A DNA stretch of 64,000 bases from UBA2821 sp902763335 (GTDB lineage: Bacteria; Bacillota; Clostridia; Lachnospirales; Lachnospiraceae). The notes under the pieces are model-generated. The model searched no databases. It was not told where the DNA came from and worked only from the letters and a program-made list of their open reading frames with translations. This document shows, piece by piece, positions 47,587-56,331 of the stretch (position 1 is the stretch's first letter; each line of letters starts with the position of its first letter). The DNA lies in the NCBI GenBank assembly GCA_052066835.1, contig JBQHRJ010000014.1, one strand, 5' to 3'. The translations under genes were made by a program, and so were the position numbers.

Positions 47587-47766
47587 ATGAACAACAAAAG
47601 GATAATTATAGGAGTCACTATCGGAATAACCGCAGCAATACTTTGGAGCGTTGTTTTTATAAATGTCTTAAATAGCATGGCTGGAATTGGAATCGGAATA
47701 TGTCTGGGTATATCTTTTGGTATATCTGGCAGTCTTATTTTTTCAAAAAAAGATAAAGATAAATGA
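47587..47766 (+). CDS. Small glycine-rich membrane protein
   Basis: 59 residues from the ATG at 47587, which has GGAGG nine bases before it; upstream in-frame starts lack a site. Two closely spaced membrane helices (RIIIGVTIGITAAILWSVVFINVL and MAGIGIGICLGISFGISGSLIF) with G-x-x-x-G repeats, and a Lys/Asp tail (SKKDKDK). Glycine zippers favour helix packing or oligomerisation. The function is unknown. It sits just ahead of a decayed regulator gene. Confidence 0.6.
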   Translation: MNNKRIIIGVTIGITAAILWSVVFINVLNSMAGIGIGICLGISFGISGSLIFSKKDKDK

Positions 47767-47769
47767 TGA

Positions 47770-48261
47770 TACAAATACAGGTTTACTCCGATTATATTCC
47801 TCACGGCACTTTGCGATCCTGAGATGCATGCATATAAAGAAATTCATTGTTACGGATATTTGTCAAAGCCGTATAATAAAGAAAAACTGACTGCGTTGTT
47901 AAGCGAGGCACTTACTTTTGAGCAGCACAGGGATGAAAACAGAAATATTTATTTAAAAAAGGATGGAATATTTTTTGCAAAAAAGATTCAGGACATAGTA
48001 TATATCAAGAGCAGTGCAGGTAAGATGATTGTGAAAACCATAAATGATGATTTGGAAATAAGTTATAAATCGAACAACCGCATTATTAAAGAACTGGATT
48101 CAGATAAATTTGTAAAATGTAATCGTTCGGTTATTGTCAATAAGGATTATATTCAGTCTGTTGATGGCACAAACAGATATATTGAACTTAAGAATGGTTA
48201 TGGAACACTTGAGATCGGTACTATTATGAAGAAAGAGTTTTTAAAGGAGATACTGAAATGA
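47770..48261 (+). pseudogene. LytTR response regulator lacking the N-terminal half of its receiver
   Basis: The frame opens near 47770 with FTPIIFLTALCDPEMHAYKE and HCYGYLSKPYNKEKLTALL, i.e. the last third of a receiver domain (T-P-I-I-F-L-T-A, K of the SKP motif), without the acidic pocket and phospho-acceptor Asp. The LytTR domain follows intact: NIYLKKDGIFFAKKIQDIVYIKSS, FVKCNRSVIVNKDYIQSVDGTNRYIELKNG. Translation could start at ATG 47824 and give a LytTR-only protein, but no ribosome binding site is seen. It overlaps the kinase-like gene by four bases, so they once formed an AgrA/AgrC-type pair. Confidence 0.7.
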
Positions 48262-49275
48262 GTTCTGTGCTGGAATTTATTATACATTTGATTTTATATG
48301 GGGTGGAAGTTATAGGAATAATGCTTGTCGCTGACGGATTTATGCAGAAGAAATTCAGGTTTACTGCAATGTTTACGGGGGGACTGGCATTTATTATTCT
48401 GATGTATGTACTGAGAGATACGGGAGTTATAAAATATCAGGGATTTTTTATGGGATTTTTATCCATTACGGTAATATTTTTATGTATTTATAAAGAAATG
48501 AAAAATATCCGAAAGACAATACAGAATGTTATGGTCGCCATACTTGTGGATTTTTTTGTGCAGTTTATGGTAATGATGGTTCTGGAATTTATTAAAACCA
48601 ATACAAGTGAAAATGATACATTTGTAAACGGCTATCTGAGAATGGGCGGAAGTGTTGCAGTATTTGTTATTTGTTATATCATATATAAAAAGAACAGATT
48701 CCTTCGTGTATTCGATTACATTTTCGAAAAAAATAAGGTGCTTGGAAGGATTATTTTGTCAGCCGGAGTGCTGACATTTGTCATTACCGTAATTTTTAAT
48801 ATCAATGGCGGATTTACGGATACAGAAGCGATGTTGTATATGTGCTTTTCTATATTGTTTATTGTTACGCTGTATCAGTGGAACAAGGCAAGCGAACTCA
48901 GTCAGGAAAAGGACAGAAGAATAATGATTCAGCAGATGTGTCAGACTATAGAGGAGCTTACAGAGCTGCAGAGCAGTTATTGCGACAGAATATGACAATG
49001 CTGTGGAGGCCCTTGAGTCTGCAAGCCAGAAAAAAGTGAATGTAAACATATCCGAGGATAATGGGATGATAAATATATCTGTGGATAATGTCAGTCCGTT
49101 TATATCCAGCGAGGAAATGATGACATTTTTCCACCGTGGAGTCAGCACGAAGGGTAAAAACCGTGGCATCGGCCTTGCAAAACTGCAAAAGACAGCAGAG
49201 AAATACGATGGAAAAATGAACATTTTAATAAGAGAATACAAATCATCAGATGCAGAGTATGCAAGTGAAATATGA
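48258..49275 (+). pseudogene. GHKL-type sensor kinase with internal deletion and frameshift
   Basis: The first part (48258-48995) encodes an AgrC-like N terminus: six or more membrane helices (about 5-210) and the start of the dimer helix (WNKASELSQEKDRRIMIQQM), then stops after SSYCDRI. Overlapping it, another frame from about 48982 continues with TEYDNAVEALESASQKKVNVNISEDNGMINISVDN and STKGKNRGIGLAKLQKTAEKYDG, the N box and G box of the GHKL ATPase. The segment with the phospho-accepting residue and some of the dimer helix is missing, and the join is out of frame. The kinase is inactive, matching the truncated regulator upstream. Confidence 0.8.
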
Positions 49276-49361
49276 GGATATCATACCGCATTACTATGTT
49301 CTGGCTTAATGATTTTTTAATAATTTAAATTATATAATACCGGCACAAGGAGGATGAAGAC

Positions 49362-51749
49362 ATGTATGCTAAGATGCTTAAAAAGGACCTGATGCGTAAG
49401 AAAGTCATGAATCTGATTTTGCTGGTATTTATTTTGCTTGCAACTACTTTTATCGCTGCGAGCGTAAATAATATATGTGCAGTGTTGGACGGGACAAATT
49501 ATTTTTACGAAAAGTCGGGATTGGAAGACTATTTTATTATCACTATGAAAAAGGAAAATAGTGATGGCGGAGAAGATGAGATAAGAAAATTTCTAAAAGG
49601 TAACAGTCATGTGCGTGATTATAGTGAGGATAATATTCTATATTCATCTAAGGGAAATGTAAAACTTGCTAATGGCAAAAATGCTGAAATCAGTTCATCA
49701 ATAATTATAAACTGTTATGACATAGAACAACAGAGATTTTTTGACGCCAAAGATAACGAAATTACATCTATGAAAGATGGAACAGTTTATCTGCCAAACA
49801 GTATTATGACAGAAAATAACATTAAGCCGGGAGATAAAATAAGTATCGTTACCACATCAGGATATGATAAAGAATTTAAGGTTGTGGGAAGTTTTAAGGA
49901 TGCACTTCTCGGTTCAACTATGATGGGAACAAAGAGATACCTGTTTAGCAAAAATGATTTTCATGAACTGATGGATAAAAGCGGGCTTCCTGAAGGAACA
50001 ATATTTTCCGTGAATGTAAACGGATTAAAGGATTTTAAAAATGATTACAATAAGTTGGATGAGACAACCATATTTTCAGACGACAAGGCGACGGTAAGGA
50101 TTACATATGTTTTGGATATGGTACTTGCAATGGTACTGATGGTTGTGAGTGTGTGTCTGGTGATTATATCAGCGGTGATGCTTAAATTTATTATTATGTT
50201 TACGGTTAATGAAGACTGCAAAGAGATAGGTATCATGAAGGCGATAGGTATTCAGGACAGGAAAATAAGAATGCTTTATGTGGGTAAATATATGGTGCTT
50301 GCCATAGTGGGAGTGGTTGCAGGATTTTTCATATCCATACCATTTAGCAGGATAATGTTAAAGCAGGTGACCCGGACGATTGTCGTAAGGGCTGGAAATT
50401 CTACATTGTTATTGCAGGCGGCGTCAAGTATTCTGCTTGCGATGATAATTATACTTGCGGCATACCGGAGTACAAAACGTATAGAGAAATTTACACCGAT
50501 GGATGCAATCAGAAGTGGGAATAATGGCGAAAGGTTTAAGCGTAAAGGAATTTTATCTCTTGCAAAGACCGGGATGAGACCGACAACATTTCTTGCGTGT
50601 AATGATGTTTTGAACGAAATAAAAAAGTATATTGTACTGTTTGTTACGGGAATGGTAGGAATGTGGCTTGTTATCATGCCGGCAAATACTATAAATACAC
50701 TTCAGTCTGATAAGATATCGAGAAACTTTTCGTTGATTGACTGTGATGCATGGATAGTTGACGATGTGATGGTGACAGATTGCATATTGTCCGGCGACAG
50801 GAAGTATATTAATGAGAGACTCGATGAATATAAAGAAGAACTTGAAGATAATAATATCCGGGTTAAGAGAATATTTATGGAGATGATATTCAGACTGAAG
50901 ATAGAGAAAGGTGATTTAAGTTATAAATCTATTGCATTTCAGGGGATTGGAACAAGCGCTGATGAATATCAGTATCAGGAGGGAACTCCGCCAAAATATG
51001 AAAATGAGGTTGCACTTGCATATACAACTGCAAGAAATATAGATGCCCATGTCGGGGATACCGTGAAAATTAATGCGACCGGTGAAGTGAAAGAATATGT
51101 GGTGACAGCACTCTATCAGAGCATGAATAATATGGGTCAGGGAATAAGGTTCAGTGAGAATATAGATTTGGATTATTCACTGGCATCAGGCGGATTTGGT
51201 GTGCAAGTCGTATATGACGGGCATTATACGAAATCTGAGAAGAAAGAAATGCTTGAGAAAATGGGGGATATGTTTGAAAGTGCCAAGGCTGAAAACATGC
51301 AGCAGTTTATATCGGACATGTTAGGAGACGTTGCAGGCAGAGTAAAAGAACTGAAAACTATTATTCTTGCTGTGGTACTCGTCGTAAATGTGCTGGTGAT
51401 TGTTTTGATGCAGAAGATATTCCTGATACGTGAACGTGGCGAGATAGGTATGCTTAAGGCAATCGGATTTTCTACAGGCTCTATTATAGCATGGCAGACA
51501 AAGAGAGTGTCACTTGTGCTTGCAGGCGGAATGATTATCGGTGTACTTACCAGTGTTCCGTTTTCACAGATTACATCGGGACAGGTATTTAAGCTGATGG
51601 GAGCGGACAGTATAGAATTTGTTGTAAATCCGGTGGAAGTGTATATCGCATATCCGGTGATTGTGTTTGTGGCGGCTGTCATAATGTGTATATTCACCAT
51701 GTTAAATGTTAAGAAGATTAAAATTCAGGATATGAATAATATAGAATAG
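49362..51749 (+). CDS. FtsX-type ABC transporter permease (MacB/BceB-like)
   Basis: 795 residues. AAGGAGG precedes the ATG. One N-terminal membrane helix (MNLILLVFILLATTFIAASV) with a large outer MacB-type periplasmic-like domain (about 45-245), then three helices (about 250-385) with the FtsX core EDCKEIGIMKAIGIQDRKIRMLYVGKYM, a second outer domain, and a second set of helices near the end with the twin segment ERGEIGMLKAIGFSTGSIIAWQTKRV. Such permeases work with a single ATPase dimer to export or sense peptides and antibiotics. The ATPase, response regulator and kinase genes follow directly in one operon. Confidence 0.93.
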   Translation: MYAKMLKKDLMRKKVMNLILLVFILLATTFIAASVNNICAVLDGTNYFYEKSGLEDYFIITMKKENSDGGEDEIRKFLKGNSHVRDYSEDNILYSSKGNVKLANGKNAEISSSIIINCYDIEQQRFFDAKDNEITSMKDGTVYLPNSIMTENNIKPGDKISIVTTSGYDKEFKVVGSFKDALLGSTMMGTKRYLFSKNDFHELMDKSGLPEGTIFSVNVNGLKDFKNDYNKLDETTIFSDDKATVRITYVLDMVLAMVLMVVSVCLVIISAVMLKFIIMFTVNEDCKEIGIMKAIGIQDRKIRMLYVGKYMVLAIVGVVAGFFISIPFSRIMLKQVTRTIVVRAGNSTLLLQAASSILLAMIIILAAYRSTKRIEKFTPMDAIRSGNNGERFKRKGILSLAKTGMRPTTFLACNDVLNEIKKYIVLFVTGMVGMWLVIMPANTINTLQSDKISRNFSLIDCDAWIVDDVMVTDCILSGDRKYINERLDEYKEELEDNNIRVKRIFMEMIFRLKIEKGDLSYKSIAFQGIGTSADEYQYQEGTPPKYENEVALAYTTARNIDAHVGDTVKINATGEVKEYVVTALYQSMNNMGQGIRFSENIDLDYSLASGGFGVQVVYDGHYTKSEKKEMLEKMGDMFESAKAENMQQFISDMLGDVAGRVKELKTIILAVVLVVNVLVIVLMQKIFLIRERGEIGMLKAIGFSTGSIIAWQTKRVSLVLAGGMIIGVLTSVPFSQITSGQVFKLMGADSIEFVVNPVEVYIAYPVIVFVAAVIMCIFTMLNVKKIKIQDMNNIE

Positions 51750-51762
51750 GAAGGTGTCAGAA

Positions 51763-52530
51763 ATGGGAACTGCTTTAAGAGTAAAAGATTTATGCAAAAC
51801 ATATATAGTAAATAAGAGACAGAACAACGTGCTTAAAAATATTTCATTTGAGATAGAAGATGGAGAGATGGTGGCGGTCATGGGACCGTCCGGTTCAGGA
51901 AAGTCAACCCTGTTATACAGTGTATCAGGTATGGACAGACCGACTGCAGGAAAGGTGGAGCTTGGGGGAAAGGACATTACAGATCTTTCTGAAAAGGAAC
52001 TGTCAAAGGTGAGACTTGATGAGATGGGATTTATATTTCAGCAGATGCATATGCTTAAAAATCTGACAATAGCTGACAATATTATCCTTCCTGCAATGCA
52101 GTCAGAGAGAAAGAAACGTACAAAAACGGAAATAAATGAATATTGCAGGGAGCTTATGAGAAAGCTTTCCATCAGTGACATAGCTGATAATGATATTTCA
52201 GAAGTCTCAGGCGGTCAGCTTCAGCGGGCGTGCATATGCAGAAGCATGATTAACAGGCCCACCATTATTTTTGCAGATGAACCTACGGGAGCACTTAACA
52301 GAGGAACATCTGAGGATGTCATGAGACAGCTTAATAAACTCAATGATGACGGAACTACGATACTTCTCGTGACCCACGATATGAAAGTTGCTTCAAAATG
52401 TAGTAGAATATTATACATAGTAGATGGTAATATAGATGGGGAACTTAAGCTTGGAAGTTTTGACTCAGATAAAGATGCAAATGACAGAGAGAGAAAGGTT
52501 AATCACTGGCTGACAGAACGGGGATGGTAA
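51763..52530 (+). CDS. ABC transporter ATP-binding protein (MacB/LolD class)
   Basis: 255 residues from the ATG at 51763 (AGGAAGG eight bases upstream), although a GTG at 51754 is in frame. Walker A GPSGSGKS, Q-loop FIFQQMHMLKNLT, signature VSGGQLQRACICRSM, Walker B IIFADEPTGALN with catalytic Glu, H loop VTHDMKV. The DEPTGALN ending is typical of the MacB/LolD/FtsE class partnering FtsX-type permeases. It lies 13 bp after the permease gene and one base before the regulator gene. Confidence 0.95.
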   Translation: MGTALRVKDLCKTYIVNKRQNNVLKNISFEIEDGEMVAVMGPSGSGKSTLLYSVSGMDRPTAGKVELGGKDITDLSEKELSKVRLDEMGFIFQQMHMLKNLTIADNIILPAMQSERKKRTKTEINEYCRELMRKLSISDIADNDISEVSGGQLQRACICRSMINRPTIIFADEPTGALNRGTSEDVMRQLNKLNDDGTTILLVTHDMKVASKCSRILYIVDGNIDGELKLGSFDSDKDANDRERKVNHWLTERGW

Positions 52531-52531
52531 A

Positions 52532-53194
52532 ATGGCAGATATAATAATAGTGGAAGATAATGAAGAAATCGGAATACTTTTGCAGGATTTTCTGCATGCT
52601 GAAGGGTATGACACATATCTTGCAGCGAGTGGGGAAGAGGCCTTATCCGTATATGATGATGAGGGAGCGAAAATGGTTCTGCTTGATATTATGTTACCCG
52701 GAATAGATGGATTTGCGGTGTGTCGTAAAATAAGAGAAAAGAATAATACGCCGGTATTTATTATCAGTGCCAAAAACACGAAAGATGATAAGCTTAACGG
52801 TCTCTTACAGGGAGCGGATGACTATATTGAAAAGCCTTATGATGTGGATATTCTCATTGCCAAAATCAACGGTTTATTTAAGAGAAGATATTCATCTGAT
52901 GAAATTGTAGTGGGGAATATTAAAATCGATAAAACTAAAAGGCTTGTATACCGGGATGGTGAACAGGTGCAGGTCGGGGTAAAGGAGTATGAATTATTAC
53001 TATATCTTATGGAAAATAAGGGAAAGGTTCTGACGAAAGAAAAACTTTTTAACACTGTATGGGGCTATGGTTCGGATAGTGAGATTCAGACCCTTACGGT
53101 TCATATAAAATGGCTTCGTGAAAAACTTGAGAAGGATTCAAAGAAACCTGAACACATCCTCACAGTGTGGGGAGTAGGGTACAGATTTGAATAG
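52532..53194 (+). CDS. OmpR-family response regulator
   Basis: 220 residues; GGATGG precedes the ATG. Receiver: IIIVEDNEEIGILLQDFL, phospho-acceptor Asp in MVLLDIMLPGIDGF (about 51), Thr/Ser in FIISAKN and Lys in IEKPYDVD. Winged HTH (about 125-220): VQVGVKEYELLLYLMENKGKVLTKEKLFNTVWGYGSDSEIQTLTVHIKWLREKL. It should control the preceding ABC operon when phosphorylated by the kinase encoded next, which it overlaps or adjoins within a few bases. Confidence 0.96.
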   Translation: MADIIIVEDNEEIGILLQDFLHAEGYDTYLAASGEEALSVYDDEGAKMVLLDIMLPGIDGFAVCRKIREKNNTPVFIISAKNTKDDKLNGLLQGADDYIEKPYDVDILIAKINGLFKRRYSSDEIVVGNIKIDKTKRLVYRDGEQVQVGVKEYELLLYLMENKGKVLTKEKLFNTVWGYGSDSEIQTLTVHIKWLREKLEKDSKKPEHILTVWGVGYRFE

Positions 53195-53207
53195 ACAGAG
53201 GAAGAAT

Positions 53208-54515
53208 ATGAGGAAATTTAACTATATTATTACAGCATTTACATTGGCGTTTTTGGTGCTTGTTTTTGTGGGAAATCTGTTTGTTTACAAAAATGGGCAA
53301 ACGAATGAAAACAATGAATACAGGGTGCAGATAAACCGCATGGAAATAGAGCTTGGACGCTATGAAGAAAAGAATGGAAAAGCTCCTGACAGTGTGGAAG
53401 ATATAGAGAAATTTGCCGGGGACAGATATGATTCTGTCGTCGGCATTTCGCATGTAAAAAAATCAGAATCATCGGATGGATTGTACCGAAGACTGATATC
53501 TGCTAAAAATGTGCAGTATGAATTGTGCGAGACTTCCGGATATATTTACCGCATCGATTACAGAATGAATAATGGGAACGGCAAAAATATATGCATTGTC
53601 CTGAATATTATACTTATTATAGGATTTGTGGTTGTATTTAGTATTCTTATATATATTAAAAATAAGATATTGAGACCGTTTAATGAGCTGGTGGAACTTC
53701 CGGAAGAGATAGCCAGAGGTAACATGACTGCTTCGCTAAAAGAGGGCAGGAATAAATATTTTGGAAGATTTGTCTGGGGAATAAATCTGCTTAAAGAGCA
53801 GATTGAGGATGGAAGAAAAAGAGAACTAAATATGATTAAAGAAAGACAGGTACTTTTATTGTCCCTTTCCCATGATATCAAGACGCCTTTGAGTGCCATA
53901 AAACTGTATTCAAAGGCACTGGGGCGTAATCTTTATCCGTCGGAGGAAAAGCGGCAGAGTGTCATAAAGAGTATAGGTGACAAAGCAGATGAGATTGAGG
54001 GATATGTTTCTGATATTGTAAGGGCATCCGGTGAAGAATTTATGGAGTTTGAGGTACATAACGGAGAGGTGTATATTGCAGAAATTGTAAAAAGGATTCG
54101 CAAGTATTACAAGGAGCGTATGGACATTGAACAGATAGATTTCAGTATAAATATGGATGCAGACTGTCTGGTAATGGCAGATGGTGACAGGCTTGTTGAG
54201 GTCATCCAGAACATTATTGAAAATGATATGAAATATGGAGATGGAAAAAGAATTTCACTTTTGACTGAAAACGGAAACAGTGAATATAAGATAAAAATAA
54301 GTAACAGCGGATGTACATTGGCAGAGGGAGAGCTTCCACACATATTTGACAGCTTTTTCAGGGGGAGCAACGTGGAGAGAAAGATGGGGAGCGGACTTGG
54401 TCTGTACATTTGCCGTAAGCTGATTTATCTCATGGAAGGAGAAATCACAGCGGATATCAATGAAAAATCCGACGAGAGGGAAATGTGTGTGACAATTGTA
54501 CTGAAAAAATATTGA
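53208..54515 (+). CDS. Sensor histidine kinase of the ABC-linked two-component system
   Basis: 435 residues from the ATG at 53208 (AGAGGAAG upstream); a TTG at 53187 overlaps the regulator gene. Two membrane helices (about 7-25 and 128-150) flank an outer sensor of about 100 residues, followed by HAMP-like residues, HisKA with His in LSLSHDIKTPLSAIKLYSKA (about 222), and an ATPase domain: IIENDMKYGDGKRISLLT (N box), ISNSGCTLAE (G1), MGSGLGLYICRKL (G2). The cognate partner is the OmpR-type regulator just upstream. The sensed compound is likely a peptide or antibiotic linked to the transporter, by analogy. Confidence 0.94.
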   Translation: MRKFNYIITAFTLAFLVLVFVGNLFVYKNGQTNENNEYRVQINRMEIELGRYEEKNGKAPDSVEDIEKFAGDRYDSVVGISHVKKSESSDGLYRRLISAKNVQYELCETSGYIYRIDYRMNNGNGKNICIVLNIILIIGFVVVFSILIYIKNKILRPFNELVELPEEIARGNMTASLKEGRNKYFGRFVWGINLLKEQIEDGRKRELNMIKERQVLLLSLSHDIKTPLSAIKLYSKALGRNLYPSEEKRQSVIKSIGDKADEIEGYVSDIVRASGEEFMEFEVHNGEVYIAEIVKRIRKYYKERMDIEQIDFSINMDADCLVMADGDRLVEVIQNIIENDMKYGDGKRISLLTENGNSEYKIKISNSGCTLAEGELPHIFDSFFRGSNVERKMGSGLGLYICRKLIYLMEGEITADINEKSDEREMCVTIVLKKY

Positions 54516-54585
54516 ATCCTATGTGGTGACGTGTTAGAATGGCAGTATAATGCTTGCAACAGGGTTGCACAAAACGGAGGTAGTT

Positions 54586-55077
54586 ATGTTGGATGGTTTT
54601 ATAAACGAAATGAGGCAGACGATTGAGGATAATGCAGGATACAGGAGAATATTTGAGCTTTTATATAAAATACTTCCTATAGAAGTGGGAATTGTTTATG
54701 TATTTTTGATTATTACGGCATGGATGAAACAGGATATAGGTATTTCAAAGCTTATTCTGGTGCCACTTGTGGTGTTTGTGGGAGTTACCATTATACGGAA
54801 GCTTATAGATGCTCCGAGACCATATGAGGTAGATGGAATAGAACCTCTTATTCTTAAAGATAAGCATGGAGAATCATTTCCGAGCAGACATGTGGTTTCA
54901 GCTATGATTATTACTATGGCAGGGTTTTATATGAATGTATGGATTGGAATAAGTCTTGCAGTGGTTACGGTGCTTATAGCAGTGATGAGAGTGGTGGCGG
55001 GTGTGCACTATGTAAAAGATGTGGCATCCGGTCTTGCTATCAGCATAATAGTAGGAGTTATTGGATTTTTCTTATAA
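54586..55077 (+). CDS. PAP2-family membrane phosphatase
   Basis: 163 residues; CGGAGG lies five bases before the ATG at 54586, and an upstream in-frame start has none. Five or six membrane helices. The three phosphatase motifs are present: KLIDAPRPYEV (motif 1, K-x6-RP), ESFPSRHVVSAM (motif 2, PSxH-like with RH) and MRVVAGVHYVKDVASG (motif 3, Arg, His, Asp). Such enzymes dephosphorylate phosphatidic acid or undecaprenyl pyrophosphate, the latter supporting cell-wall synthesis and bacitracin resistance. It follows the ABC/two-component operon by 70 bp and may belong with it functionally. Confidence 0.92.
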   Translation: MLDGFINEMRQTIEDNAGYRRIFELLYKILPIEVGIVYVFLIITAWMKQDIGISKLILVPLVVFVGVTIIRKLIDAPRPYEVDGIEPLILKDKHGESFPSRHVVSAMIITMAGFYMNVWIGISLAVVTVLIAVMRVVAGVHYVKDVASGLAISIIVGVIGFFL

Positions 55078-55101
55078 ATAATCCGGGAAACGGAGAGGAA
55101 A

Positions 55102-56124
55102 ATGTTTGAAAAAATATTTATATATTCACCCATAGATAGAAAACTGAATAAAATATCCGGTGTGGCATGGGCAATTAAGATGGTTCTCATCCTTTTTCCG
55201 ATTGGCGGATTGGGAATTGGTCTGTTTTCATGCTATGTGAAATATATACCGGCTGACAGATACAGAATGTTATACTATATTCTGTATCTTCTTCTTATGC
55301 TTATAGTTGTATATGGTATAGTGCGTTGGCTGAGAGAATTGTTTACCGTGTATGCAATAGGAAAGGATGGTAAATTTTACAGGTTCAGAATGATGGCATT
55401 TGCCATGGGTTATCTCGGATTTGGCAGAAAAGTAAGTGAGGTGGCAGCTAAAAAGACGGGAAAACTTGCAGGTACATTTGAGCTGATGATGAAGGTTAAG
55501 CAGACTATAGAAGGACTTGAGAAAGAAGAACAGGTTGAAGAAATGTTTGCAGCTGGATATTTATCGGAGATTTCGGATATAACTGTAATAAGGGAAAAAG
55601 ATGACTATATAAAAATATCAGCGGTGTGCAGCGAAAAGAAGGGGAACAAAAAGAGAAAACTGACTGTGCGTAAAGTATATGATGACTGGCAAAACCTGTC
55701 TGGCTATATAAAACATATGGCAGCGGGAGAAAGTGGAGAGTACAAATTTGTATCCCGCACATCCTATAGGGACTTTGTAGGCAAAAAGGAAAGTTATATA
55801 AGAAAAGTGATAAAGCAGTCTGTTGTCGCTATCGGTATTACCGCATGGCTTGGAATATTCATGCTTAGCGGTGACATCAGCCGTGAGAGTAATATAAGGG
55901 CAGGAAAATATACGCTTACCGAAACAAATGTGGACAAAAACTATGAATTGTATACAAGCGTGGAAAATCCGGAACACAAGATAAAAATATATGATGAAAA
56001 ACATATAAACTACAAACCGCTTATGGCAGTATTTTTAATATGTGAGGTACTGATAATAACAATAAACATTGATATTAACAGCGTAATGAATAAAAAGTCA
56101 GCCGGTCAAAAAAAGGTTGACTAA
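55102..56124 (+). CDS. Membrane protein of unknown function
   Basis: 340 residues; GGAGAGG precedes the ATG. Two N-terminal membrane helices (about 24-45 and 55-77), a long cytosolic part (about 80-235) that is basic and partly coiled-coil (FELMMKVKQTIEGLEKEEQVEEMFAAGYLSEISD), a third helix (about 240-255) and a fourth near 305-325. A segment reading KRKLTVRKVYDDWQNLSGYIKHMA suggests a nucleic-acid or peptide contact but no domain is recognised. It follows the PAP2 gene by 24 bp. A tRNA gene lies 31 bp behind its stop codon. Confidence 0.6.
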   Translation: MFEKIFIYSPIDRKLNKISGVAWAIKMVLILFPIGGLGIGLFSCYVKYIPADRYRMLYYILYLLLMLIVVYGIVRWLRELFTVYAIGKDGKFYRFRMMAFAMGYLGFGRKVSEVAAKKTGKLAGTFELMMKVKQTIEGLEKEEQVEEMFAAGYLSEISDITVIREKDDYIKISAVCSEKKGNKKRKLTVRKVYDDWQNLSGYIKHMAAGESGEYKFVSRTSYRDFVGKKESYIRKVIKQSVVAIGITAWLGIFMLSGDISRESNIRAGKYTLTETNVDKNYELYTSVENPEHKIKIYDEKHINYKPLMAVFLICEVLIITINIDINSVMNKKSAGQKKVD

Positions 56125-56155
56125 CAGAGTGAAGTCATGCTAATATATAACCCAT

Positions 56156-56238
56156 GCGGATGTGGCGGAATTGGCAGACGCGCTAGATTTAGGTTCTAGT
56201 GGGCAACCCCCGTGCAGGTTCGATTCCTGTCATCCGCA
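56156..56238 (+). tRNA. tRNA-Leu (anticodon UAG)
   Basis: 83 bases; acceptor stem GCGGATG with CATCCGC plus discriminator A. D-arm TGGCGGAATTGGCAGACGC, anticodon stem CTAGA/TCTAG with loop TTTAGGT giving anticodon TAG, a long variable arm, and the T arm GCAGGTTCGATTCCTGT. This class II tRNA has the pattern of leucine tRNAs. CCA is not encoded; CTT follows the discriminator base. Confidence 0.97.
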
Positions 56239-56264
56239 CTTGTTTATTATAATATTTACTATTT

Positions 56265-56306
56265 AAAAGGGTACCTGGGAAGAAATCTGACAGTTACCCT
56301 TTTTTG
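56265..56306 (+). terminator. Terminator after tRNA-Leu
   Basis: AAAAGGGTACCTG pairs with CAGTTACCCTTTT (with one internal mismatch) followed by T6. It lies 26 bp before the ABC exporter start codon. Confidence 0.75.
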
Positions 56307-56331
56307 GTATGTATGAGAAAAGAGGAAGAAT

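Noticed and set aside
56156..56238. tRNA-Leu as the attachment site of an island formed by the following genes
   Set aside because: No direct repeat of the tRNA 3' end is visible downstream in the window and no integrase adjoins it.
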